Shown piece after piece: positions 1 to 11,362 of a stretch of 64,000 nucleotides of DNA. The notes under the pieces were generated by a model. The model worked only from the letters and a program-made list of their open reading frames with translations, had not been told where the DNA came from and ran no database searches. A program made the position numbers and the translations under genes. This DNA comes from Austropuccinia psidii (Eukaryota > Basidiomycota > Pucciniomycetes > Pucciniales > Sphaerophragmiaceae). Numbering within the stretch: the first letter of the stretch is position 1; every line of letters begins with the position of its first letter. The stretch spans positions 2,823,888 through 2,887,887 of the forward strand of contig JALGQZ010000014.1 of NCBI GenBank assembly GCA_023105745.1. The letters run 5' to 3'.

Positions 1-1345
1 CTGACCTTTGTTATTTCTTTCTTGGGTTTTCTTTGGAGATTCAACTACTTCTGAAATGTTTTTTAGCTGATTCAATACCTCCTTAACTGCTTCATTCTTA
101 TTATCCTTTTATTCATGTTCTTGTGACAGAGGATTTTTAATTTTTTGGGTAAGATCTTTTATTTGCGTTAAGTCTTCTTCCCAACTTTAGCTTTGAAACA
201 TAGCTTCCTTTTCTTGTGAGTTTTCTTGCAAAAATTTCCTCTGTTTAATTAAGACCTTGGCTTCCAAGTCCTGTTAAATATATAGCTTTAAGATTTTCAA
301 TCTTGAAATGATATAACCACAATCAAAAGCTTGGACCATGGCCTTATATTTTTTCAATTCTTCATAAATTGATGTTTAAAACTTGAGAAAAGACTAGGCA
401 AAATTTCTTGATTGTTATTGATATCTCCTTGTATATGTTGATACCTTTTGAGTTAATTAATGATGGCTTCATATTCCCCAATGAACGTTTTATATGGAGT
501 CATATTTCTAATTCCTCCTTTTTGTTGAATCTTTGTAAATAATTGATTTATTATGGACAGCATGTATCTTCCCTCGGGTGATACTGTTTCCAATCTTCTC
601 TTTATATAAAATTTTAATTTCTCCCAATTTCCAGTTTTATATCCACATATTGCTTCAATATGGTAGCTAATTTCTTGATATTTATTCCAAAAGGATATCT
701 TCTTTCTTTATCCCTTCAAATTTGGCTATATTCTCTGCTCTTTCATAAATCTTTCTACTTCCTTTCCATCAAACCATAATCTATAATTCTTTGTCCTAAT
801 CTTGACAATGGGTGTGCTATTTCTAGGGGTTTCATTTTGTAATGGGTTTGAAACCTGTGTATGAATATTAACCCCCTTTTGTAGGGTATTTGGTTGTTTT
901 GAAGTGAATGGATCTGATGCTTCCATGGGCCTTGAAGATGGTGATGGTGATTTTTGCTGTCTGAAAATTCTTGGAATGGTTTTAGTTTCTTCCATTGGGC
1001 TGTTTTTTGCAGTAAAACTTGACTCTTTTCTTTTTCCTTCTCTCTCAAGGAGCCCTATGAATACTTGCTGTACTGACAAATCTTTTCAATGAATTATTTC
1101 TGCATCAGAAAAATCTTTGTGTCCTTGCATGGTCTCTTCTTTGTATTCCATGGGATTATATGGTATCTTTGACAATGATGCTGAATCCATATTGATAACT
1201 TCTTTGTTATTTCTCTTATTTTCACTTTTATTTTTTATTTTAGATATTTCCTTAATAGAGTTTTGGAAATGGTCTATATCTATCTTCTCATCTTTCTTCT
1301 TGGTTCTGGTTGTCCCAACTGGTATACTATAATCCATAGGCAATT
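1..1345 (-). pseudogene. gag: Decayed retrotransposon gag
   Basis: Conceptual translation on the minus strand gives a charged N-terminal part, a proline/serine linker (about 900-1000) and then the capsid-like core with the motif NYRLWFDGKEVERF (about 760-800). It continues with a GYKTGNWEKLK stretch and GEYEAIIN (about 440-650). These align in order with KDYNLNFNGEEVEKF, GYEEGNWSQLK and GEYETIITY of the gag at 11363-12295. Reading needs several frame changes and passes many stops below position 720. The zinc knuckle, if present, lies outside the window. Capsid identity rests on similarity to the neighbouring element and on remembered rust gag proteins. Confidence 0.7.
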
Positions 1346-1570
1346 CTTCTCCAGGTGGTGTTTCTCCTCTTTAAGGATAATAATAAGGAAATGATTTTGT
1401 TGAAGACCTTGATTGTAATGGTGATGATGATTTATAATTTTGTGAGTTCTCTCCTTACAGATTGAATTGATAGGCTTGTGATCTTACCTTATTGCTAAAG
1501 GGTTTTATTCCAGATTGATTTTGAAGAGATGTTTTCTATAATTGACTTATTATTAATGGTTGAAGCTGTA

Positions 1571-1589
1571 TGCCACTGTTGGGACACCA
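1571..1589 (-). other. Primer-binding site of minus-strand gypsy relic
   Basis: The reverse complement reads TGGTGTCCCAACAGTGGCA, identical over 19 bases to the site after the 5' LTR at 10987. It begins with TGG, as expected for pairing to the CCA end of a tRNA primer. Confidence 0.75.
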
Positions 1590-2039
1590 CACATGGAAAA
1601 TTTGTTTTGTTTGGGGTTAAATAAGGCAGTAAATTGAGGGCAAAATAGTTGCTAAGTCTTTTTTCAATTTCATAATTGTCCAATAATAATGGGTGCTAAG
1701 GTGTCTTAGCTTCCCCTCCAAATAATACTGAACAATCAGCCTACAGATAATTGCAAAATAAAATGAGATTAGTGGATTTAAAAGATATAGAAGATGTGGA
1801 AGTAGTCTCTAAATTAGACCTATCAATAATACTGCAGTGAAAACTCTGATTGAAAACTACAATTGTTGGTTAAATAAAGACTAATAATATTTTCTTTATG
1901 TTAATTATGATGATTTTTTAATACTAATAATAATGAGCCTACTAGATTTAATACCAATAATAATTCTTCAATAAGCTTTAATCCTATTGTTTTTTATCAC
2001 TACTAATTTTTTTCAATAATACTAAGCTTTTGAGAAAGG

Positions 2040-2230
2040 TTACTGAGCTTTAAGTTACAGTTATACTACTATTCTTCACTAATACTACGCTACTGAGAAA
2101 TACTACTGAGCTTTTCACTACATTTGAACTACTATTCTGCACCAATACTAAGCTACTGAGATTATAACTACATTTGGACTACTATTCTTCACTAATACTA
2201 TCCTACCAAGCTTTTCACCAGTAAAAAATA
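2040..2230. repeat. Degenerate tandem repeat inside LTR
   Basis: Two to three copies of a roughly 75-base unit containing CTACTATTC, ACTAATACTA and GCTACTGAG. It is the minus-strand counterpart of the CTCAGTAGC repeats in the LTRs at 9955-10520 and 22098-22640. Confidence 0.6.
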
Positions 2231-3094
2231 CTACTACTCTAGAGATCCTGTTAGTTCAAGGATGGCTTTGATCCTTGATAGTGAGAACTTGTTCCATTGT
2301 TTTTTTGGGAAAAGGAGGTAGATAATATCCCTATTGATACCTTTTGAGCCACAATATAGCTTCTTAAAACACAGGACTTAGAAAAATCATATTTGAGATG
2401 TTTTAGCTGGTGAGATGTGTAACTTTGGTGTAGCAATGTGGCTTCTGAGATAATCTTTCTGGCAGTGTTTTACTTATCAGAATACTGTGATTTTATTGAG
2501 ATAATTTGGCTGGTGAGATTTCATTTTTGCAAAGAAAGTGGAGAAAACACAGCTTCTGAAAATTGATATTTCTTTTAGTGATATGAGGTTTTTGAGAGAA
2601 TTTAGCTGGTGGCATTATTATTTAAAGTGGAGAAATTGGAGAAAATACATAGCTTGCTATTGAGTCCCCTGCCATTAGATTTGAGAAAAGGTGGGGAAAT
2701 CATTATTTTGAACATCAATATTCAATGATGAGGAAATTTTTCTGGTAGTTTAATTTTATTATTCCATCATTTAATGTAGATATTGCATTATTTCTATCAA
2801 ATTTGATGTGTGTTAATATTACTAGGAAAAGTTTTTCTCCTGATAAATCCATTGTAATTCATTGCATAGCCTTGAGTTATTCATTTTAATTTGCTTGAGG
2901 TGCATAAAATACATTTCTTATGCTCTGCTCAATATGAATTTAAATTGCTGTATTTAGTTTATCTCCATTTAATCTTGTAATTTTCTTATGTATCATGCAA
3001 TAAGGTGGAGAAATTGGTATTTGATATTTCAATTTAAATTATTCTGGTTAAAACTTTAATATTCTTGATTATTCCCTAGGACATCTTTACAGTT

Positions 3095-3480
3095 TGATTT
3101 GCCTAGTTCTAGACTTCCAAAATTTGATTTCCTTTTCTGTAGTTATTCCATAATTCTATATCCATCTCTGAAATTTTTCTGTGTTTTGATTTTATTCTTC
3201 CTAGAGCTATTGTGGGATTTCTTTATGATTCCGCAATTCTTTTTTTATTCTCTGGAATTATTTGGCATTCTTCTTTCAAGCCTTGGATTTATTCATTGAT
3301 ACTATTTCCATCTCCGAAATTCTGCAATTCTATTCCTGTCTCCAGAGTTATTCTGCAATACCTTCCATAATTCCTCCCAAGTTCCTCAATTTTATTCCAA
3401 TTTCTTCTCCAAAATTCTGAAATTCTATTTCCTTCTCCAGAGTTTCCCTGGAATTTTTCCATCATTCTGAAACTTCTTTT
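3095..3480. repeat. Degenerate tandem repeat, AATTCT/TCTCC-rich
   Basis: Repeated short phrases such as CTGCAATTCTATTCC, TCTCCAGAGTTAT and CTCCAAAATTCTGAAATTC recur about every 50-110 bases. They create incidental open frames on both strands (for example 3289-3567 minus), which I treat as non-coding. Confidence 0.5.
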
Positions 3481-3619
3481 TTCAATTATTTGGTAAGATT
3501 GAGACTGGTATAATTTGTATTGAATACCACAATGGTGGTCAAAGACAGATTCAGGCTCTGGAGACATTAGGTCTCTAGAGTTGGTTTCAAATCGGTGGAG
3601 GTAGAGGCAAGTGTAGATG

Positions 3620-4262
3620 GCCTGGTTGGGGGACCTAATAGCTTCATTGGTGGTGGTATTGACTTTGATGGGAGATATTGAAGTGGAATTTATCCTTCAT
3701 TTTGGATAGGGTAAGCTACTTCAAGTTCTTCTGCATCTATTTCATTGTTACCTTCAGCATCAGTGTCAACATCAGTTTAGACCACCTTATTTATATTCAA
3801 TTCTACAAGTCTTCCATCCTTCCTGGTTCCCAAAATAGGAACCTTTTTAGCCACTCCAATCAGGTTGCCTTGGGGGGAATGGGTACCCCAATATTGGCCC
3901 AGTAGCTGGTGGTGTTATTCCATTTTTGAACACCTCTCATCCTGAATCCAGTCACAGAAGCAGAAGAAAAGAGAGCCATTAAGTCAGTAACTCAGAAATA
4001 TTTTTTCCAATCAACTCATAATTTGAGTTACCAAAAGTGGCATCAGAGGTTGGGGATTCATCAACAGGAGCTTACACCCTTCTTGATTCTGCTTGATAAT
4101 CTTCTGGGATTTTCTGTGAATCTATGGTTGGCCTTAGAGAAATTCCTTTTTCCGAGCTTTCAGAGTTGACACCTGGTGGACCTATCCATAGCGGATTCAA
4201 CACAAGGAACCCCCTTCTTTTGACAATTGGTTCAGGGTGACTCAATAACTCTGAAAGAATTG
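3620..4262 (-). other. Protein-like stretch of unknown origin, interrupted
   Basis: On the minus strand an open frame (4262-4072) starting MVSILSELLSHPEPIVKRR carries on after a stop with APVDESPTSDATFGNSNYE. A second frame later gives a proline/glycine-rich run including ITPPATGPILGYPFPP (about 3850-3925). Base composition is less AT-rich than the surroundings. I do not recognise it. It may be a decayed part of another retroelement polyprotein, or chance. Confidence 0.25.
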
Positions 4263-5270
4263 AAACCATTATAGGTTTTATTAATTTAATAACTCTCTTT
4301 AAAGGCCATACTTTCTTCAGAAAGATTTCTCAAGCTATCAGGGATACCAGGACCATAAATTCAAGAAGATGGGGAGTTAGAGTGATTGGAATCACAGATG
4401 AAAGCCAGCCTTGAACTCATCTTCAAGGTCAAAACTCAAATCCAAGACCAAGCAATTATGGAAAAGTCCAAATCAGCAGTTCACTCTATGGCAAGTGACT
4501 CTTGAGAATGGGGTGAAGCAGAAGACACCAGAAAAAAAATTGAAAAAAAATTGTTGTCCAAATTAGGCCATTTCATGAATTTGCACATTTTGTGCACTTT
4601 GCACAAATCATTTCATTTACCATGAAATTCTCTGAAAGACTTTTCAAGCCTTGAAGAGATCTTGAAAAGGGGCTCAACAGTCAAAAGAGGCTTAAATGCA
4701 AATTTTGAGCTGTTTTTTGACACTTTGCACATTCCTTGATTTCTATTAAATTTAATCAGTTTTTCATCAAAAAGTTCCTATTTATGCACTTTGGTGCATT
4801 TCTCCACTTTGTGAATTTTGGCCCAAATTTCCAAAACAACCCCATAAGATTCAAAATTATGGTAAATTCCTGAAACTCATCAAATTTTTCAAGAATCAAG
4901 AAATGAACAATCCTGGCCCTTCCTCAAGATGGAGGAAAAAACAGTTCAATGACAGTGAAATCTTAGGAAATAAACCTTAAGCATCCATTTGCAGTGAGCC
5001 ATGAGTACTCATACAAACTAAATGAAGACCACTGAAGTTAAAAGTCAAAGATAATAAATCACACATAAAGGGAAATAAAAAGGAAGAGAGCCAATCCATG
5101 TGAAGAAGGAGGACCTATACAGTGTATGAAGATGGAGAGGGAGTTAGTGTTTTAGTAATGAAGAGAAAATATGAGAGGATGGGAATTCAGAATTTGAGGG
5201 AAAGAAAATCTTTATTTTTCAATTAACCTCATAAAGATTTGCCTATCTTTATGGTGCTCAGAGCTCACCA
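4263..5270. other. No gene seen
   Basis: AT-rich sequence with GCAC/TTTGCAC phrases around 4580-4800 (TTGCACATTTTG, ACTTTGCAC, TATGCACTTTGG). No open frame with coding character and no clear element boundary. Confidence 0.5.
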
Positions 5271-5640
5271 CCTTCAAGAGGGGGATACTGTCACAGCCAT
5301 GAAGACAGGAAGGGAAATTACAAACCATTATTAATTTAAGATCTTCCAAGCCCAATCAGCAAGTGAGATTCATGGAAGATCTTCTAAATACAGTTTCAAA
5401 ACTCAATAAAATCAAAACTCAGACACAGGATTCACAAAATACAGGCCTGTACTAAATACAGGTGCAAATACCTGTATTGATTCAAAACACCTGTATTAGA
5501 TACACCAATACAGGTTTCCATCTCAAATACAAGTTCTTCCAGAATACAGCCTATGGTTTCTAAGCACCCAAACTCCAGGCTGGTATTTCTCACATATACC
5601 AGCCCCCCTTCACCCACCTGAGGGTGTTTCTCTCAGTTAA
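5271..5640 (+). repeat. Possible polypurine tract and LTR remnant
   Basis: AAGAGGGGGATAC (from about 5276) followed by TGTCACAGCC looks like a polypurine tract at an LTR start. Downstream are recurrent ATACAGG/CCTGTAT motifs in both directions (about 5440-5520). There is a 9-bp inverted repeat, GGCTGGTAT (5578-5586) with ATACCAGCC (5596-5604). No matching right end or partner LTR was found, so the call is tentative. Confidence 0.3.
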
Positions 5641-6059
5641 TTAAAAATTGGATTCATCAATAGTATTATTTTATTTTTCATTAAGAGGTATCATATTATT
5701 AATATTTTAAGTCAGTTTTAGCCCTCCCTCACCTTTTCAGTAGAGTCTTGGTGGTCATACCCTAATTACTCCTTCTCTCCTTTCTGAACAGGTTGAAACA
5801 GTAATACAGAATTATTTGTGGTTGGCTCTTTTGTATTGCTTTTGTTTTCTTGCATTATCCTTGAGTGAACTTTCTTTATTCATTAGTAATTATAATATTC
5901 TGTTTATTTCTCTTATTCCTTGATTGTTCCTCTCTGAGCCCTCCATAAGTAAGTCTGTCGACTGAGTGCCAGGCCCTCTTCACTTAGAAGAGCCCCTGTG
6001 AAAGGTTTGAGAACTCATTCAAATTGGGTCTTTAATAACATTTACAACAAGTTAAGTAA

Positions 6060-8300
6060 ATAAAGAGAACAAAAAACTATTCAAACATTAAATCATTACA
6101 ATATTGGTTCCCAAGCTTGTGAGCCCAATTTTTAACACATGCCAGCTGCTCCATATGCCTGGCTGATAAATTAGCCCTTTGATAAGTAATTATCTTCCTG
6201 CAAACTGAAATACCTGTTCTGATGGTGAGCTTTGTTCAGGTATAGAAAGAAACTTACATAAAATGTTTCAAAGGGTAGGGAATATTGTTCCCCTTGGCTT
6301 CCAAAAATTTAAGATGTCTTTTGACTTTGGTATGGTAGGTTCACAAAAAATATACAATTTGATTTTATAAAGTCCTTACTTCAGGTTTAGTGCCAGGATA
6401 CATTTCATTAAATAAGTGACTGGTGTTATTTTAAGTATCATGTGGATTTGCTTTGGGCCCCTCAAAATATTTTTTGGCTTCCTCCTTGAACATGGTGGAA
6501 ACTTGACTTGCTGAAGCGCCAAAGTGAGAAAGTGTTGAATCATGATTCTCAAATAAAATAAGACTGAAGCAGGGATTCGGAATAGAAGAAAAGATAAATA
6601 ATTTTTTGCTAAGTACCATCTTAAGGGACTGGGTATGTTTTTTCATTTCACCTGTGGCTGATTCAGTTTTTTGGACATCATAATTTTTGCAGGCCTAAAG
6701 CTGAAAACATTTGTCAGCTAAATAAAGCCAAAAAAGGAAAAAACTATATTTTTTTGGTGTTCTTGATCAAAATTATGTAGATGGGAAATGCATAATTGAT
6801 TGTGGTGTATGTTGAAGCACAGATACATTTTGTGTCTTCATAGATGGGGGAAGAAATGTTATGATAACTTTGAATTTTTCCCATTCTAAACTTGTTATTC
6901 AATAATGTTCCATATTTTCTGTGGCACAAAAAAGATCATATGCTTGTTTGAGTGTTAATACCGTTTTCAACATGTTGCATGTTGAATTCCATCATTTAAA
7001 GAGGTTTGTTAAAAAGACATTAGTCTTGATTAAAACATAAAACAGCTTGATCATGGAAATAAAATTTTCCTTTTTTGAGGGCTCTGGCATAAGTAAGACC
7101 CAGGGAAGCAGATGAAAGAGATAACTGAGCTATAATTTATTAACAAACCATAAGGAAATTTGGCAATGTGGTATATGGAAATTGGACCACCTCCCTCATT
7201 GTGAGGTATGATGGATTGGGGAGCTCCTTTTCCAAGGCAATTCATCCAATTGTGAGCTTCAAGGTGAAGTGTATGGTTGACACAGCCGATACATTGTATG
7301 TTTTCTTTGAAGTATCCTGTAATTTGTTCAATTTTTTGAGCCATTTGCATGTTGACTAAAGCATAGTCAGGGGTTATTGTGATAACTTTATCTTCTAAGT
7401 CATAATTTTGAGCACATGAATAAATTGGTTTGCAAGTGATGCACCTTAGAGATTTCCTACAAACCTGAGATTTAGGGAAAATGGCTTCGGATTAAAAAAA
7501 TCAGCCAATGTACCTTCAATATCAGTGAGACCTAGCTGAACCAATTGAATATTGAACTTTTTATTGATAAAATTCCCTGTCACAGCAATAAAGGCCCTCA
7601 AATTGGGAGTGGTCCATGTATCAGTTGTAAAAGAGACATAAGTAATGCTTCAATTTATGGAATCTCAGAGGCAATTTTGATGTAAAAATAAATACTTGAA
7701 AGGTGGGATGCAACAGCTGCCTGTCCAACCATCATGTTGATCTCTGATGGATTTCACAACCCTAGGAGTGACTGAAAACAAGGAGATTCTGAGAGTGATA
7801 TTGGCCAATCACATTGAGAAAAGAAGTACAAAATTTCTCTTTTCAGGTTCTTGGAGAAAAATGTTTGGGGAAAAGAAATTAGTAATTAAAGAATACAGAA
7901 GTAAAAATTCAATAGAAAAAATCATTTAAATTTTAGGGTTTTGATGTTGCACATATGTGTCCAGGGTACTAATACTCCTACCCTCCATTTGAGGTTTTGG
8001 GGTTATTTGAGTTATGAAGGGCCATGAGGTGATCACTCATGGACTTCGTTCTTCCAGTTTTATCATGTTTTAGTTTATTTTTGAAAGGTATACCTGATTA
8101 ATTTGTGACTTTACATTCAAAATTTGTTTCATTGAAGGATACAAAGTAAATACAGACCCAAAAAATTTCAGGTCGGTGGTTGTTTCATTTATGGAAAATT
8201 GGGGGTCTGGTCAGCTTTTCATGGGGTTGTGTGGGAGGAAATTGATGGTGCAATGGAAGACATGGGAAATATCAATCAGAAATCAGTGAAAAAAATGAGA
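6060..8300 (-). pseudogene. hAT-family transposase relic
   Basis: Read on the minus strand in several frames. A BED-type zinc finger candidate (about 8030-8160) ends DHLMALHN. Around 7621 is VSFTTDTWTTPNLRAF, where the D of DTW matches the first catalytic aspartate of hAT transposases. About 7285-7310 gives CIGCVNHTLHL, the C..H motif of hAT catalytic domains. Around 6550-6600 is IPNPCFSL, like the LDPRFK block. About 6090-6250 gives SIPEQSSPSEQVFQFAG and NLSARHMEQL, the hATC dimerisation domain. Order and spacing fit a full transposase of about 650-700 residues. Numerous stops and frame changes make it inactive. Terminal inverted repeats and the 8-bp target duplication were not found. Confidence 0.8.
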
Positions 8301-8586
8301 GACGAAAGAAAAGGTGGAAAAGTGAGCTGAACAATAAAATAAAGATAAAACTACAAATACCAATTCTAGAGAAACTGGGTTAGAAATATATATTCCCTGG
8401 TCTCCCCAACAAAAACTATTCTCTGCTTTTTATGGGTCTTGGGACAAATATTCAGGTAAAAAACCCCTGTCTCCAGGCCGGGAGATTTGGAGTATACAAA
8501 AACCCACCAGGGAATCCCACAGTCACCACCCTTAATTTGTATTGAATTATTACTTTTTACAAGTTTTTGCAATCCCAAGCTCCTGG
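8301..8586. other. Unassigned flank of the large LTR element
   Basis: A minus-strand open frame (8578-8366) has no recognised similarity. It may be the upstream part of the hAT relic. It does not continue the copia frame that abuts the other side of the LTR element at 23112. Confidence 0.4.
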
Positions 8587-9822
8587 TGTGGTATACCTGT
8601 ACCAGTTTGGATTAATGCACAAACTAAGCAGGAATATTTTTCAATTTTCCTTAGGCTTTTCCCAATATATTAGAGTATTCATTTTTTTCAAAATAAATTA
8701 TAAGAAGGACTAACACCATTCAAACTCAATAAACTCCTTTTGTTAATAAATGAACTTGACAATTATGATGTGACACCCCAATGCACCACCCAGATGAATT
8801 AACTTTGAAGGGATTGGTTGACCTAAAACAATTATTATTTTTTATACATTTTTATTTCTTAATTTATTTTACTTCAATTTTCTTTAAATATTGTGGGTAG
8901 TAAAAATCAACAAACATATACTAAAGCACAGAAGGTCCTAGTTACAATGAGGATGCATGGAATTGAATTTCAGGGCAGAGTTGTAGCATAATAGGGGTCA
9001 TAAATATTAATTAAAAGTTCATTTATATATCAAAAAGGTAGAATTGGGTATTTAGATGAAAATTGGTCTTTCTATTAATTTTGAAAGGGAAATGAATATT
9101 AAATTTGGAGGTTTAAATCTAGGAAAAGGATTTAATTCAGGCTTAGGATATCATTGAAACAAGAAAATTACAGGTGTATTGGATTCTCTGACTCCTTTGA
9201 AGAAGTCTAGCATTACAAAAAGGATTTAAACAAATTTAAAAACTTGGTAATAATTTTATGATTATCATAAGGTGGTCATTGTGATGTTAGAAAAAAGAAA
9301 TTCAACATTTAGGGTGTGGAGAGATGGTAAAATGGTGTGAAATGTTAAAGGAAATAGCCTAGGAAGAGGAGATTAGACAGTAGAGATATCACAGTAGTAT
9401 TACAGAAGGTTCAGAGCAAGATTACAGAAGTTTCACAAGGGTGTACTGTATTACAGTTACAGTTACAGGACACCTAGTTACAGAAAAAGACAGGATAATA
9501 CAGGAAACCTATAGTACAGTGGTCAGGGAGATAAGAATTCCAGGTCTTTCAATTGATTACATAATCGATGACATCATCAACAGGAATTAAAACTAGGATT
9601 ACTAATCATGGAGATAAGGATCCCAGGAAACTCAATTGATTACATATTTAAATGACATCATTTCCCCACAATTTCAAGAACTCAATTGAAAATACAGGTC
9701 TCATGATCCAACACCACCAAACCTTATTTCATAATACAGGTCACATGTCAAAAACCCAGATTGGAGACCTGAAAAATTCTAAGTCCCCTTTTTTTTGACA
9801 CTCCCATGGAGGCCCCAAAAAA

Positions 9823-9831
9823 TATAAATAG
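9823..9831 (+). promoter_or_regulatory. TATA box in 5' LTR
   Basis: TATAAATAG followed by AGGTCC. The same motif with the same flanks is found at 21963 and 62710 in other LTR copies, which supports a conserved promoter and puts the U3/R border just downstream. Confidence 0.6.
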
Positions 9832-9954
9832 AGGTCCCCTCCCCCCCTCAATTCTTTTTTCCTCATGGCCTAGACAGAGGCTCATCACAAAAACATAAGC
9901 TCTTGATATTTTTTCTGAGGGAAATCCCCTCCATCCATTCACATTATCCTAATT

Positions 9955-10520
9955 TTTTAGGAATACTCAGTAGCTAAGCTCAGAAGTATAGTTATCCCAT
10001 CCCCATTCCTAAATTTTGCTCAGTAGCTAAGCTCAGTAGCACTGTCTGAGTTATTTAAAATTAATAGTAGTTAACAGTTGGTCTACTTTAATTCATAAAC
10101 TCATCTCATTGACTACCTCCATTCCTAAGATTTCTCAGTAGCTAAGCCCAGAAGCACTGTCTGAGTCTTCTTTATATAATTATTAGTAGATAACAGCTGG
10201 TCTACATTGATTTATCAACTAAACTCATTGACTATCCCATTGATATTGTTACCCCATTCCTAAATTATGCTCAGTAGCTAAGCTCAGTAGCACTGTCTGA
10301 GTGATTTATAATTAATAGTAGTTAACAGTTGGTCTAATTTAATTCATAAACTCATCTCATTGACTACCTCCATTCCTAAATCTGCTCAGTAGCCAAGCTC
10401 AGAAGCATTGTCTGGGTTTTTTATATATAATATTAGTTAACAGTTGGTCTACATTATCTTATAAATCCATCCATTGACAAGGTCCTTTACTCAGTAGCTA
10501 AGCTCAGTAGTAAATTGAAC
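9955..10520 (+). repeat. Tandem repeats in 5' LTR
   Basis: Four to five units of about 115-130 bases. Each has ATTCCTAAA, GCTCAGTAGCTAAGC, CACTGTCTGAG and a GTTAACAGTTGGTCTAC block. They lie just downstream of the TATA box, so they would be in the R/U5 leader. Confidence 0.75.
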
Positions 10521-10986
10521 AATAGTAGTGTCTGTTATCCTAGGTTATCATCATAAAATTATTAAACCCTTAAGAAAATAGTAGTGTTTTTTATTATTAT
10601 TTATCATATTATCAACAGTGTTATCATCAAAATTTGAAATCCCTCAAGGTGTTACTGTTCTCAGTAAAGGAATTAAAAAGTCTTTTCCCAGTTTTATATC
10701 TTTATTTATTTGTGTTAAGGTTTACTAAGCCATTGTTTCCAGATCAAACAAAGTCTGATAGAGTCTGTTGAATATACTTTTCTGACTAGCCACCATCAAA
10801 TAAAATAAATTGATTGTGAACTCAAGTCAAGATAATTAAGCATTTTCAGGAAGGGCAGTTCAGATTATTCTGACACACAAGCAGAGCAAGGGTTACAATC
10901 TTGAACAGCAATTCAAAACTGTTCTATTGTAATTTCCCCTTCCAGGTACTGCCTCATTTATCCCACACAAGAGGAGTTCCCACATC

Positions 10987-11003
10987 TGGTGTCCCAACAG
11001 TGG
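10987..11003 (+). other. Primer-binding site
   Basis: TGGTGTCCCAACAGTGG begins two bases after the 5' LTR end. The same sequence is conserved in the minus-strand relic at 1571-1589. Which tRNA it pairs with cannot be decided by eye. Confidence 0.75.
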
Positions 11004-11362
11004 CATGCAGACAGGAATAAAATTCAGACATTATTCAGCTTGATCTTAAAACAATAAAATTAACCAAATAAATAAAATCAAAACTGGAAACAAATAAAGC
11101 TGTCAATCAAAACTCATCATCAAATAGCTCACCATAATCTAATCCATAATCATCATCCTCATATCATTATTATTATCCACTTAAAACCTCAACACCCACT
11201 GGTCAAGAATCTCAAGTAGAATATAGTAATCTTATCCCAACACCAAAAACAGAAGAAAAGGAAAGAGAGAAGATCAGGAAGTTTTTCTTAAATATCATTC
11301 AAAAATAAAGAAAAGGAATAAATAAATCAAAGGAGCTAGATGGAAAATACTATAAAGTAGAA
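11004..11362 (+). other. Untranslated leader of the LTR element
   Basis: A-rich spacer between primer-binding site and gag start with no open frame. Packaging signals might lie here, but none can be recognised. Confidence 0.5.

Larger units (their letters stand above)
1..3541 (-). mobile_element. Gypsy-type LTR retrotransposon relic, left part cut by window edge
   Basis: Read on the minus strand, an LTR (3541 to 1590) is followed by a primer-binding site and then a broken gag that runs off the window at position 1. The order LTR, PBS, gag is the normal 5' end of a Ty3/gypsy-like element. The PBS and gag match the complete element at 8587-23111, so this is an older relative in the opposite orientation. 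Many stops and frameshifts show that it is dead. Confidence 0.75.
1590..3541 (-). repeat. Worn 5' LTR of the minus-strand gypsy relic
   Basis: On the minus strand the segment begins TGTGGTATTC, close to the TGTGGTATAC start of the LTR at 8587, and ends beside the primer-binding site. Its interior has CTCAGTAGC and AATAGTAGT motifs like the 8587 LTR. The left edge is set by the PBS; the right edge rests only on the TGTGGTAT match. Length is about 1.95 kb against 2.4 kb for the better preserved relative. Confidence 0.55.
8587..10984 (+). repeat. 5' LTR, 2398 bp
   Basis: Begins TGTGGTATACC and ends GAGTTCCCACA, next to the primer-binding site. It matches the 3' LTR closely; sampled stretches differ by a few percent. 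It holds a TATA box near its middle and a tandem array of CTCAGTAGC units. It has one 83-bp CAATTGATTAC unit (9550-9632), where the 3' LTR has one 83-bp and two 94-bp units. Confidence 0.9.
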
